Source: Bacteroidales bacterium (GTDB lineage: Bacteria > Bacteroidota > Bacteroidia > Bacteroidales > P3). From it: a DNA stretch of 25,636 bases. A program made the position numbers and the translations under genes. The DNA lies in assembly GCA_004551865.1 (NCBI GenBank), contig SFPR01000022.1, positions 1 through 25,636 of the forward strand. The letters are read 5' to 3'. The notes beneath the pieces were generated by a model. The model did no database searches and was not told the origin of the DNA. It was given only the letters and a program-made list of their open reading frames with translations. Shown here piece by piece: positions 7,510-15,448 of the stretch. Position 1 is the stretch's first letter; each line of letters opens with the position of its first letter.

Positions 7510-7962
7510 TTATTCTTTTTCTTGATTTACTTTCTCGATTGCTTTTGTAACTCGCTCAATTCCCGACAATTCCGAGGTTAAATCGCCATAGTAAAATGCT
7601 CTGTCGTAGTTTGTGCGTGTGTAGTCTCTGATAAAGCCGAACACACTCTTGTCTCCCTTTTCGAAGCTGTGGGAAATGGAGGCTTTGTAGCCGTCTCGGC
7701 AATCTATTTCCATGGAAAGGAACTGTATTTCTCCGCTTTTTGCTCTGATTACGTCAAAATTGGTAAATCTAATGGAAGAATACTTCAAGATGTTCTTTCT
7801 TATCTCCAATAATTCTTTGTCGGAGGTCGAGCTGCTCACGCCCACAACAACATAATCCTTACCTATATAATAAGGAAAAGGAGAATTGCTTTCGCTCTGT
7901 GCTTTTATGGCAAGAACGCTCAGCAACAACACACTCACAAATATCGCAAATTTTCTTTTCAT
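7510..7962 (-). CDS. Small secreted protein, unknown function
   Basis: The 150-residue protein opens with a signal peptide (MKRKFAIFVSVLLLSVLAIKAQ). The mature part is mixed alpha/beta, with YYIGKDYVVVGVSSSTSDKE near its start, a central segment FLSMEIDCRDGYKASISHSF with a single cysteine, and a charged end (VTKAIEKVNQEKE). No family is recognised. It ends 72 bases before rpmG begins and is separated from it by the rpmG promoter, so it is likely its own transcription unit. A -7-like box lies 22 bases upstream of the start. Confidence 0.75.
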   Translation of the reverse strand: MKRKFAIFVSVLLLSVLAIKAQSESNSPFPYYIGKDYVVVGVSSSTSDKELLEIRKNILKYSSIRFTNFDVIRAKSGEIQFLSMEIDCRDGYKASISHSFEKGDKSVFGFIRDYTRTNYDRAFYYGDLTSELSGIERVTKAIEKVNQEKE

Positions 7963-7983
7963 CTGTCAATATGGTTTTGTGTG

Positions 7984-7991
7984 CAAATATA
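7984..7991 (-). promoter_or_regulatory. -7 promoter element of the small secreted-protein gene
   Basis: On the minus strand this reads TATATTTG followed by CAC, matching TAnnTTTG. No good -33 TTTG sits at 19-21 bases; the nearest is 24 bases away. It lies about 22 bases before the start codon at 7962. Confidence 0.4.
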
Positions 7992-8037
7992 CGATTATTT
8001 TCTTTCTTGATTTCGCAAAAATAACTCTTCGTTTTAT

Positions 8038-8083
8038 TTTTGCAACTCGCCGTTTTATTGCGACAAAACGGCGAGTTGCAAAA
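8038..8083. repeat. Perfect 19-bp palindromic hairpin, AAAACGGCG family, locus 1
   Basis: The arms 8038-8056 and 8065-8083 are exact reverse complements with an 8-base loop (ATTGCGAC). The core of each arm is CGCCGTTTT/AAAACGGCG. The right arm is followed only by CGCTTTCG, so it is not a classical terminator. The same core recurs at 13697-13774 and 22611-22688. Confidence 0.85.
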
Positions 8084-8263
8084 CGCTTTCGCAAAGGCAT
8101 GAAAATCAGTGCTTAATATAGTCCGAGTTTGTTTGATTTCGGGGCTTTTGATTTGGTGTTTTGACTTTGGCTTTTCTGACTTTTGGTCTTGCCGAGTGAA
8201 CAAAGACACAATGATTGCGAAGGGTTTTTGTTCTCTGTGGAGCAAAAATCGTGGGAAATTCAC

Positions 8264-8271
8264 TAAATTTG
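8264..8271 (+). promoter_or_regulatory. -7 promoter element of valS
   Basis: TAAATTTG followed by CAGG fits the Bacteroidetes -7 box TAnnTTTG. The -33 region is poor (GGAG-like). The expected transcript start leaves a leader of about 30 bases before the valS ATG. Confidence 0.5.
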
Positions 8272-8307
8272 CAGGTTGATTTCGAGAAATTAAAGATTTA
8301 AGTCTAT

Positions 8308-10938
8308 ATGTCAGATATTGCAAGTAAGTATGAAGCCAAATCTGTAGAGCAGAAGTGGTATTCACAGTGGGTCGAAAATAAGTGTTTTAGTTCAAAACCC
8401 GACGGAAGGCAGCCGTTTACCATAGTGATACCGCCTCCAAATGTGACGGGAGTGCTTCACATGGGACACATGCTCAACAATACTATTCAAGATGTGCTTG
8501 TTCGCCGTGCAAGAATGAAAGGTTACAATGCTTGTTGGGTTCCGGGAACAGACCATGCTTCCATTGCCACAGAGGCAAAGGTGGTTGCAAAGCTCAAAGA
8601 AGAAGGAATAGATAAAAAAGACCTGACAAGAGAAGAGTTTCTCTCTCATGCGTGGAAGTGGAAAGAGCAACACGGAGGAATAATCTTGAAGCAGTTGAGA
8701 AAACTTGGAGCTTCGTGCGATTGGGACAGAACAAAATTCACAATGGACAAGCCTTTGTATGATTCTGTCATAGATGTGTTTGTCGATTTGTACGAAAAAG
8801 GTTTGATTTATCGAGGTGTCAGAATGGTAAATTGGGACCCGGTTGCTTTGACAGCTCTAAGCGACGAGGAGGTTATCTTCAAACAACAACAATCGAAGCT
8901 CTATTACCTTAAATATATGGTTGAGGGTTCGGAAGATTTCGTTACCGTGGCAACCACACGTCCCGAAACAATTCTCGGAGATACTGCCGTGTGTGTTCAT
9001 CCCGAAGATGAGAGATATTCCCACCTCAAAGGTAAACGACTTATAGTGCCTTTGGTGGGAAGAAGTGTGCCTGTCATATTTGACGAATACGTCGATAGAG
9101 AGTTTGGAACTGGAGCATTGAAAATCACTCCTGCACATGACATCAACGACTACACCCTTGGTTTGAAATATAAGTTGGATACAATAAACGTATTTAACGA
9201 TAACGGTACTTTGAACGACAATGGGGGCGATTATTGTGGCATGGACAGATTTGAATGTAGAAAGAAAATTGCCAAAGACTTGGAGCAGGCAGGCCTTATG
9301 GTCAAGACAGAGGACTATATAAATAATGTAGGTTGTTCGGAAAGGACAAATGCAGTTATAGAGCCGAAGTTGTCTCTTCAATGGTTCGTAAAGATGTCCG
9401 ATTTGGCAAAACCGGCATTGGAAGTTGTGATGAGCGACCGAATTAAGTTCCATCCGGCAAAGTTTAAGAACACTTACCGCCATTGGATGGAAAATGTAAA
9501 AGATTGGTGTATCTCCCGACAACTTTGGTGGGGTCAGAGAATACCTGCATACTACCTTCCGAACAATGAATGTGTGGTTGCAAAATCTGCCGAAGAAGCC
9601 TTGGCAAAAGCTCAAAGCCTTTTCCCTGAGGAGAACTACACTTTGGCAGATCTCAAACAAGACGAAGACGTTTTGGATACTTGGTTCTCTTCATGGTTGT
9701 GGCCTATAAGCGTCTTTGACGGAATAAGAAATCCTGACAATGAGGAAATCAAATACTACTATCCTACAAACGATTTGATAACTGCACCCGAAATTATCTT
9801 CTTTTGGGTTGCCCGAATGATAATGGCAGGTTTGGAATATAGGAAAGAAGTACCTTTCAAAAACGTTTACTTCACAGGAATTGTCAGAGACAAGTTGGGA
9901 AGGAAGATGAGCAAGAGCTTGGGCAACAGTCCCGACCCTATAGAGCTTATAGAGAAGTATGGAGCCGACGGAGTGAGAATGGGAATGCTTTTGGCTTCAC
10001 CTGCAGGAAACGATTTGCCGTTTGACGAAAGCTATTGCGAACAAGGAAGAAACTTCTCCAACAAAATTTGGAATGCTTTGAGACTTATCAAATCTCAAAA
10101 GGTGGAAGACATTCCTCAAAGCAACAGTTCTAAACTTGCAATCGAGTGGTTTAGAGCCAAAATCAACCAAACGCTCAGCCTTTTGGAAGATGACTTTTCA
10201 AAATACAGACTTTCGGAAAGTTTGATGAGGGTTTACAAGTTCATTTGGGACGATTTCTGCTCTTGGTATTTGGAAATAATCAAGCCGGCTTACCAATCGC
10301 CAATGGATAAAGCCACTTACGAGCAGACACTCGACATATTTGAGACACTGATGAAGATTTTGCATCCTTTCATGCCTTTTGTAACCGAAGAGATATACCA
10401 TTTAATAAGAGAGAGAGAGGAAAAGGACTTCATAATGTTGGCACAGATGCCCGAGGTACAGCCGTTCGACGAGAAATTGCTTGCAGATTTTGAGTTCGTT
10501 CAAGAGTTTGTCGCTTGCATAAGGGCTGTCAGAAACGAAAAGAACATACCTCAGAAAAACACCTTGGAGGCTTTCTTTGCCAAAACGGCAGAAGCCGAAG
10601 TTGTGGAGAAGTATTCCGAACTGATAACCAAGTTGTGTAACCTTCAAACCCTTGCTATGTGCGACCAAAAGGTCGAAAAGTCTGTTGCAAAAATGGTAAG
10701 GACAATGGAAGTCTTTGTTCCGTTTGCCGATAATATCAACAAAGAAGAAGAGATTAAGAAGATAAACGAAGAAATCAAGTACTTTGAGGGCTTTAAGGCT
10801 TCGGTGGAGAAAAAACTCGCCAACGAAAACTTTGTAAACAAAGCTCCACAAAAAGTTGTTGATACAGAAAGGAAGAAACTTTCCGATTGTGAGCAGAAGT
10901 TACAAACTTTGAGAGAACAGCTTGCGGGACTTGCTTAA
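8308..10938 (+). CDS. valS: Valine--tRNA ligase
   Basis: ValS is a class I synthetase that charges tRNA-Val and edits mischarged threonine. The 876-residue protein has the N-terminal PPPNVTGVLHMGHML segment with the HIGH-type motif HMGH (51-54) and the CP1 editing region with ATTRPETILGDTAV. DWCISRQLWWGQRIP follows, then the KMSKS motif (about 533-537). An anticodon-binding domain and the C-terminal coiled-coil arm (from about 811, rich in E and K) complete it, as is usual for bacterial ValS. Length and motif order are normal. It has its own -7 promoter box upstream and a clear terminator downstream. Confidence 0.98.
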   Translation: MSDIASKYEAKSVEQKWYSQWVENKCFSSKPDGRQPFTIVIPPPNVTGVLHMGHMLNNTIQDVLVRRARMKGYNACWVPGTDHASIATEAKVVAKLKEEGIDKKDLTREEFLSHAWKWKEQHGGIILKQLRKLGASCDWDRTKFTMDKPLYDSVIDVFVDLYEKGLIYRGVRMVNWDPVALTALSDEEVIFKQQQSKLYYLKYMVEGSEDFVTVATTRPETILGDTAVCVHPEDERYSHLKGKRLIVPLVGRSVPVIFDEYVDREFGTGALKITPAHDINDYTLGLKYKLDTINVFNDNGTLNDNGGDYCGMDRFECRKKIAKDLEQAGLMVKTEDYINNVGCSERTNAVIEPKLSLQWFVKMSDLAKPALEVVMSDRIKFHPAKFKNTYRHWMENVKDWCISRQLWWGQRIPAYYLPNNECVVAKSAEEALAKAQSLFPEENYTLADLKQDEDVLDTWFSSWLWPISVFDGIRNPDNEEIKYYYPTNDLITAPEIIFFWVARMIMAGLEYRKEVPFKNVYFTGIVRDKLGRKMSKSLGNSPDPIELIEKYGADGVRMGMLLASPAGNDLPFDESYCEQGRNFSNKIWNALRLIKSQKVEDIPQSNSSKLAIEWFRAKINQTLSLLEDDFSKYRLSESLMRVYKFIWDDFCSWYLEIIKPAYQSPMDKATYEQTLDIFETLMKILHPFMPFVTEEIYHLIREREEKDFIMLAQMPEVQPFDEKLLADFEFVQEFVACIRAVRNEKNIPQKNTLEAFFAKTAEAEVVEKYSELITKLCNLQTLAMCDQKVEKSVAKMVRTMEVFVPFADNINKEEEIKKINEEIKYFEGFKASVEKKLANENFVNKAPQKVVDTERKKLSDCEQKLQTLREQLAGLA

Positions 10939-10950
10939 ACAAACAACAAG

Positions 10951-10980
10951 AAAGGTCGTCAGCAAATGATGACCTTTTTT
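10951..10980 (+). terminator. Rho-independent terminator after valS
   Basis: The stem pairs AAAGGTCGTCA (10951-10961) with TGATGACCTTT (10967-10977), including one G-U pair, over the loop GCAAA. The pairing leads into a run of T to 10980. It lies 12 bases after the valS stop. Confidence 0.85.
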
Positions 10981-11129
10981 CATGATATGAGTGTTTGTTT
11001 CTGTCAATTTGTCAGATATGCTTTTGTGGCACGTTTTTGGCTGTGTGTATATTGAGTTTGGTCGGCAAAGACGCCGAAACGATAAAGTGAATTGAAATAA
11101 TAAAATAGTAAAAATAGGAGATACAAAAA

Positions 11130-11408
11130 ATGGCACAAGTAAATGTAAAACCATTGGCTGACCGTGTTTTGGTTAAGCCTGCAGAAGTAGAGCAGAAAAC
11201 AGCATCGGGAATAATCATACCTGATACTGCAAAAGAAAAACCAATGACGGGAGAAGTGATAGCCGTAGGTTGCGGAAAGAAAGACGAACCTATGACCGTA
11301 AAAGTTGGAGACAAGATACTTTATGGCAAGTATTCGGGAACAGAAATCAACATAGACGGCAACGACTATTTGATAATGAGAGAAAATGACATTTATGCAA
11401 TCATTTAA
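11130..11408 (+). CDS. groES: Co-chaperonin GroES
   Basis: GroES caps the GroEL folding chamber as a heptamer. The 92-residue protein has the family start VKPLADRVLVKP, the mobile-loop region (EQKTASGIIIPDTAKEKP, about 17-34) and GDKILYGKYSGTEINIDG, then ends DNDIYAII-like (ENDIYAII). A clear Shine-Dalgarno AGGAG sits at 11116-11120, nine bases before the ATG. No CIRCE inverted repeat is visible upstream, and no convincing Bacteroidetes promoter either; the best -7 candidate has a mismatch. groEL follows after 32 bases. Confidence 0.97.
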   Translation: MAQVNVKPLADRVLVKPAEVEQKTASGIIIPDTAKEKPMTGEVIAVGCGKKDEPMTVKVGDKILYGKYSGTEINIDGNDYLIMRENDIYAII

Positions 11409-11440
11409 TTTGTAGAATTAGTAAATCAGGAGGAAAAGAA

Positions 11441-13069
11441 ATGGCAAAGAACATAATATTCAACACAGAAGCACGCGAACAGTTGCGTCAGGGTGTTAAT
11501 GCTTTGGCAGATGCAGTCAAAGTAACATTGGGACCAAAAGGAAGAAACGTAATAATCGACAAGAAGTTTGGCGCTCCTCACATCACAAAAGACGGTGTGT
11601 CGGTTGCCAAGGAAGTAGAGTTGGAAGACGCTGTTCAAAACATGGGAGCTCAACTTGTTAAAGAAGTTGCCTCAAAGACCAACGACCAAGCCGGCGATGG
11701 TACAACAACAGCAACCGTTTTGGCTCAGGCAATCGTCAATACCGGAATAAAGAACGTAACCGCAGGAGCAAATCCTATGGATTTGAAACGAGGAATCGAC
11801 AAAGCAGTTGCCGCAGTGGTCGCAGACTTGAAAGCACGTTCGAGAGAAATTGGCGAGGGTAAAGAGAAAGTAGAGCAAGTTGCCACAATATCTGCAAACA
11901 ACGACAAGTTCATAGGTCAAATGATTGCAGAGGCAATGAATAAGGTCAAGAAGGAAGGAGTAATCACCATTGAGGAAGCCAAAGGTTTGGATACAACAGT
12001 AAAAGTTGTCGAGGGAATGCAATTTGACAGGGGATACCTTTCTCCATACTTTGTTACCAATACCGAAAAGATGGAAGCAACTTACGAAAATCCTTTCATC
12101 TTGATTTACGACAAGAAAATATCCAACTTGAAAGAGCTTTTGCCTATCTTGGAAAAGACCGTACAAACAGGAAGAGGCTTGTTGATAATCTCGGAAGACA
12201 TAGAAGGCGAAGCACTTGCAACATTGGTTGTAAACAGACTTAGAGGTTCTTTGAAGATTGTTGCAGTCAAAGCTCCGGGATTTGGAGACAGAAGAAAAGA
12301 AATGCTTGAAGATATAGCAATTCTTACAGGTGGTACCGTGATTTCCGAAGAGAAGGGATACAAATTGGAAGACACCGACTTGTCAATGCTTGGTACTGCT
12401 CAAAAGATAACTGTCGATAAAGACAATACAACAATCGTTTCGGGAGCAGGAGAAAAGGCTGCAATCGAGGCAAGAGTTAATCAAATCAGATCTCAAATCG
12501 AAAAGACCACATCTGATTATGACAAGGAGAAATTGCAAGAAAGACTTGCCAAATTGGCAGGAGGAGTTGCAGTTATCTATGTTGGAGCTGCCTCAGAGGT
12601 CGAGATGAAAGAAAAGAAAGACCGTTTTGACGATGCTTTGCACGCAACAAGAGCTGCATTGGAAGAAGGAATTATTCCGGGTGGCGGTGTGGCATTCATA
12701 AGAGCTATATCGGCATTGGACAACCTCAAAGGCGAAAACGAAGACGAACAAACAGGTATCCAAATCGTTCGCAGAGCATTGGAAGAACCTTTGAGACAAA
12801 TTGTCGAAAACGCAGGAATGGAAGGCAGTGTGGTTGTAAACAAGGTTAAGGAGATGAGTGGCGACAACGGCTTCAATGCAAGAACAGAAGTATATGAAGA
12901 CTTGCACGCAGCAGGAGTCATAGACCCTACCAAGGTTGCAAGAGTGGCAATCGAAAATGCGGCTTCCATTGCATCAATGATTTTGACAACAGAGTGCGTT
13001 TTGTCCGAAATCAAAGAAGAAACCCCTGCAATGCCTCAAGCACCTGCCGGAATGGGCGGAATGTATTAA
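11441..13069 (+). CDS. groEL: Chaperonin GroEL
   Basis: GroEL is the ATP-driven 60-kDa folding chamber. The 542-residue protein contains the ATP-binding segments TLGPKGRNV (29-37) and GDGTTTATV (85-93). It also has the apical-domain segment KISNLKELLPILE, the KLAGGVAVIYVGAASEVEMKE block, and the short Gly-Met tail (AGMGGMY). Length and order are normal. An unusually strong Shine-Dalgarno for this phylum, AGGAGG, lies at 11428-11433, eight bases before the start, suiting a highly expressed gene. A terminator follows the gene. Confidence 0.99.
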   Translation: MAKNIIFNTEAREQLRQGVNALADAVKVTLGPKGRNVIIDKKFGAPHITKDGVSVAKEVELEDAVQNMGAQLVKEVASKTNDQAGDGTTTATVLAQAIVNTGIKNVTAGANPMDLKRGIDKAVAAVVADLKARSREIGEGKEKVEQVATISANNDKFIGQMIAEAMNKVKKEGVITIEEAKGLDTTVKVVEGMQFDRGYLSPYFVTNTEKMEATYENPFILIYDKKISNLKELLPILEKTVQTGRGLLIISEDIEGEALATLVVNRLRGSLKIVAVKAPGFGDRRKEMLEDIAILTGGTVISEEKGYKLEDTDLSMLGTAQKITVDKDNTTIVSGAGEKAAIEARVNQIRSQIEKTTSDYDKEKLQERLAKLAGGVAVIYVGAASEVEMKEKKDRFDDALHATRAALEEGIIPGGGVAFIRAISALDNLKGENEDEQTGIQIVRRALEEPLRQIVENAGMEGSVVVNKVKEMSGDNGFNARTEVYEDLHAAGVIDPTKVARVAIENAASIASMILTTECVLSEIKEETPAMPQAPAGMGGMY

Positions 13070-13108
13070 CAGATAATAGTGCATACTGAGAATAAATTGG
13101 TTTGGTTT

Positions 13109-13154
13109 GGAGAAATTGGCAGCACCTTTTTGGTGCGGTCGATTTCTCCTTTTT
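13109..13154 (+). terminator. Rho-independent terminator after groEL
   Basis: The left arm 13109-13126 pairs with 13132-13149 around a T5 loop. This gives about 17 pairs, including two G-U pairs and one A-G mismatch, followed by T5. It closes the groES-groEL unit 39 bases after the stop. Confidence 0.88.
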
Positions 13155-13176
13155 CATTTATAAAAAATGAATTGAG

Positions 13177-13665
13177 ATGATACAGAGAGTACAAAGCCTT
13201 TACTTGGCAATAGTGTTTGTATTGAGCGTGTTGAGCTTCTTTTTCCCTTTGGCAATCTTTGAGTGTTCGGGCTACGATGCCGCCAGCTACAATCTTATCC
13301 CCGAAACGGTATCAGAAAATGCCACTTTCATTCCGCAACAAACCATTGCATGGAACGCAATCGCCTTTCCGATAGCCATAGGTTTGCTGTCGTTGGTTGC
13401 AATCTTTATGTTCAAAAACAGAATGAGGCAGGTGAGATTTGTTGCAGTGGCATTTCTGTTGAGCGTAATCTATGCAGGATTTCTTTTTTTGTGGATTATC
13501 GACAGCCAGTCGTCGGCTCTTATGGCACAAGGGGTCAATGTTACAAAAACAATCTACGGATTGAGCTGCTATTTCCCTATAGCACAGATAATACTGCTCA
13601 TTCTCGCACAGCAGGCAATCAAAAAAGATGAAAAATTAGTGCGTTCTTCCGAACGTTTGAGATAG
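13177..13665 (+). CDS. DUF4293 family membrane protein
   Basis: The 162-residue protein starts MIQRVQSLYLAIVFVLSV and ends KKDEKLVRSSERLR; both ends match the Bacteroidetes DUF4293 family. Four hydrophobic helices are seen at about 8-28, 60-81, 89-111 and 126-148. A periplasmic or cytoplasmic loop of about 30 residues lies between the first two. The function is unknown. It begins 23 bases after the groEL terminator. No promoter stands out, so it may depend on read-through or an unseen promoter. Confidence 0.88.
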   Translation: MIQRVQSLYLAIVFVLSVLSFFFPLAIFECSGYDAASYNLIPETVSENATFIPQQTIAWNAIAFPIAIGLLSLVAIFMFKNRMRQVRFVAVAFLLSVIYAGFLFLWIIDSQSSALMAQGVNVTKTIYGLSCYFPIAQIILLILAQQAIKKDEKLVRSSERLR

Positions 13666-13696
13666 TTGAAAATCAGAATTTTAGATTTGTCTTTGT

Positions 13697-13774
13697 AAAA
13701 CGCCGTTTTGGTCTGCCAAAACGGCGTTTCGCTTCGATAAAACGGCGTTTTGATGTGAGCGAAACGGCGTTTTG
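13697..13774. repeat. AAAACGGCG palindromic repeat cluster, locus 2
   Basis: Four copies of a 14-base core lie at 13697-13710 (inverted), 13717-13729, 13739-13752 and 13761-13774. The first two form a perfect 14-bp hairpin (13698-13711 with 13716-13729) over the loop TCTG. The last three are direct copies with a period of 21-22 bases. It lies between the DUF4293 gene and the sugar operon and is not followed by a gene-like frame. Confidence 0.85.
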
Positions 13775-13853
13775 TTTTTTGTGTTTTTTGACAAGAGTTG
13801 TTCAAGAGCGGAACTCGCTTTTTGAAACAAGCCCGATTTAAGACAATTTGTCG

Positions 13854-13861
13854 TATCTTTG
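13854..13861 (+). promoter_or_regulatory. -7 promoter element of the wbpD-wbpB-FemAB operon
   Basis: TATCTTTG followed by CAG is a perfect TAnnTTTG box. No TTTG is found at the ideal -33 distance. The expected transcript start is about 20 bases before the ATG at 13888. This supports the three downstream genes being one unit separate from DUF4293. Confidence 0.6.
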
Positions 13862-13887
13862 CAGTCTGAAAATAAGCATTAAGAATT

Positions 13888-14466
13888 ATGGACGGAGAGT
13901 TTTTTGTTCACCCCACGGCTGTTGTGGACGAGGGTTGCACGATTGGAGAGGGTACAAAGATATGGCATTTTTCCCATATCATGACCTCTTGCACCATAGG
14001 CAAGAATTGCAACATCGGACAGAACGTCGTCATTTCTCCTTCGGTTGTTTTGGGTAATGGTTGCAAGGTTCAAAACAATGTGTCGGTATATACAGGTGTG
14101 GAATGTGAAGAAGATGTGTTTTTGGGACCGAGTTGCGTTTTCACAAACGTGATTAACCCGCGTTCGGCAGTTGTTCGCAAAGACGAATATCGCAAAACCC
14201 ACATCGGAAAGGGAGCTTCGATAGGAGCAAATGCCACCATAGTTTGCGGACACGACATAGGAGAATATGCACTTGTGGGAGCAGGAAGCGTGGTTACCAA
14301 AAACGTACTCCCTTACGCCCTTGTGGTGGGAAATCCCGCAAGACAAATTGGCTGGGTATCCGAATACGGACATCGTCTCAGCTTCAACCAAGAAGGGAAA
14401 GCCCTCTGCCCCCAAACAAATCAAGAATACCAATTAGAAGACGGAAAAGTCAAAAGAATAAAGTAG
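13888..14466 (+). CDS. wbpD: UDP-2-acetamido-3-amino-glucuronate N-acetyltransferase, WbpD/WlbB-like
   Basis: The enzyme would acetylate the 3-amino group of a UDP-2-acetamido-3-aminoglucuronic acid, giving the 2,3-diacetamido sugar used in O-antigen or A-LPS. The 192-residue protein begins FFVHPTAVVDEGCTIGEGTK and shows left-handed beta-helix hexapeptide repeats to about residue 150. Family-specific segments include INPRSAVVRKDEYRKT, HIGKGASIGANATIVCG and YALVVGNPARQIGWVSEYG. The C-terminal tail has NQEGKALCPQTNQEY, seen in WlbB-type enzymes. It is the first gene of a tight operon, with the WbpB-like dehydrogenase starting four bases after its stop. The missing partners (6-dehydrogenase, aminotransferase) are not in the window. 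Confidence 0.85.
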   Translation: MDGEFFVHPTAVVDEGCTIGEGTKIWHFSHIMTSCTIGKNCNIGQNVVISPSVVLGNGCKVQNNVSVYTGVECEEDVFLGPSCVFTNVINPRSAVVRKDEYRKTHIGKGASIGANATIVCGHDIGEYALVGAGSVVTKNVLPYALVVGNPARQIGWVSEYGHRLSFNQEGKALCPQTNQEYQLEDGKVKRIK

Positions 14467-14470
14467 AAAG

Positions 14471-15436
14471 ATGAAGAATTTTGGCATCATAGGAGTTGCG
14501 GGATACATTGCACCGCGACATTTGAAAGCGATAAAAGAAACAGGCAACCGCCTTGTTGTTGCATTAGACAAGAGTGATTCTGTCGGAATAATGGACAGCT
14601 ATTTTCCGCAATGCTCTTTCTATACCGAGTATGAGCGATTTGACCGCTTTGTAGAGAAGATTAAGCATACCGAAGACCGATTGGACTTTGTCAGTGTCTG
14701 CACTCCAAACTACCTTCATGACTCTCACATTCGTTTCGGACTGAGAGCAGGAGCCGATGTGATATGCGAAAAACCCCTTGTGCTTAATCCTTGGAACATA
14801 GACGCCTTGCAAAAGATGGAAGAGGAGACCGGCAAAAAAGTCTATAACATTCTCCAACTCCGTTTGCACCCTGCAATCATCAAATGGAAGCAAATGGTCG
14901 ATGAAGGACCGAAAGACAAGATATACAACGTCGATTTGACTTACATAACCTCCAGAGGATTGTGGTATTACACCTCTTGGAAAGGTGATGTTACCAAGTC
15001 GGGAGGAGTTGCAACCAACATAGGCGTTCACTTTTACGATATGTTGTCGTGGATATTCGGAGCGGTGAAAGAAAACATCGTTCACATATATGAACACGAC
15101 AGAGCGGCAGGTTTGTTGGTCTTTGAGAAAGCGAGAGTGCGTTATTTCTTGTCGATAAACGCCGACACCCTTCCCAAAGAAGCCGTTGCGGCAGGAAAAA
15201 GAACCTATCGAAAGATGGAAATGGACGGAAAGGAGATAGAATTTTCGGACGGATTTACCGAATTGCACACCGAAAGTTACAAAAACATCTTTTCGGGCAA
15301 AGGATTTGGCTTGCAAGACGCAAGACAGTGCATACAAATCGTTCACGACATCAGAAATTCCAAACCAATAGGCTTGCAAGGAGACTATCACCCTTTGGCA
15401 GCCCTGCCATTGGAGCGACATCCTTTCTTCAAATAA
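14471..15436 (+). CDS. wbpB: UDP-N-acetylglucosaminuronate 3-dehydrogenase, WbpB/WlbA-like (Gfo/Idh/MocA)
   Basis: This Gfo/Idh/MocA oxidoreductase would oxidise C3 of UDP-GlcNAcA so that an aminotransferase (WbpE type, not in the window) can add the 3-amino group. The 321-residue protein has the Rossmann start FGIIGVAGYIAPRHLKAI (4-21), which is specific to the WlbA subgroup, and DSVGIMDSYFPQCSFYTEYE. It also has the catalytic CEKP (99-102) and TNIGVHFYDML with the active-site His of the family. It lies four bases after the WbpD-like gene and 12 bases before the FemAB-like gene. Confidence 0.88.
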   Translation: MKNFGIIGVAGYIAPRHLKAIKETGNRLVVALDKSDSVGIMDSYFPQCSFYTEYERFDRFVEKIKHTEDRLDFVSVCTPNYLHDSHIRFGLRAGADVICEKPLVLNPWNIDALQKMEEETGKKVYNILQLRLHPAIIKWKQMVDEGPKDKIYNVDLTYITSRGLWYYTSWKGDVTKSGGVATNIGVHFYDMLSWIFGAVKENIVHIYEHDRAAGLLVFEKARVRYFLSINADTLPKEAVAAGKRTYRKMEMDGKEIEFSDGFTELHTESYKNIFSGKGFGLQDARQCIQIVHDIRNSKPIGLQGDYHPLAALPLERHPFFK

Positions 15437-15448
15437 GAAAAACCAATC

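Larger units (their letters stand above)
7963..8307. other. 345-bp intergenic region between divergent genes
   Basis: This gap separates the secreted-protein gene (leftward) from valS (rightward). It contains the -7 element of each gene near its two ends and a perfect 19-bp palindrome of the AAAACGGCG family at 8038-8083. About 150 T/G-rich bases (8105-8255) follow, in which I see nothing further. No small gene or RNA is recognised. Confidence 0.6.

Noticed and set aside
8857..9660. 267-residue minus-strand open frame
   Set aside because: It is a shadow of valS.
10982..11129. CIRCE/HrcA operator upstream of groES
   Set aside because: No 9-bp inverted repeat of the CIRCE type is present.
13697..13774. 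CRISPR array
   Set aside because: The repeats are only about 14 bases with 7-9-base gaps and include an inverted copy; there are no cas genes.
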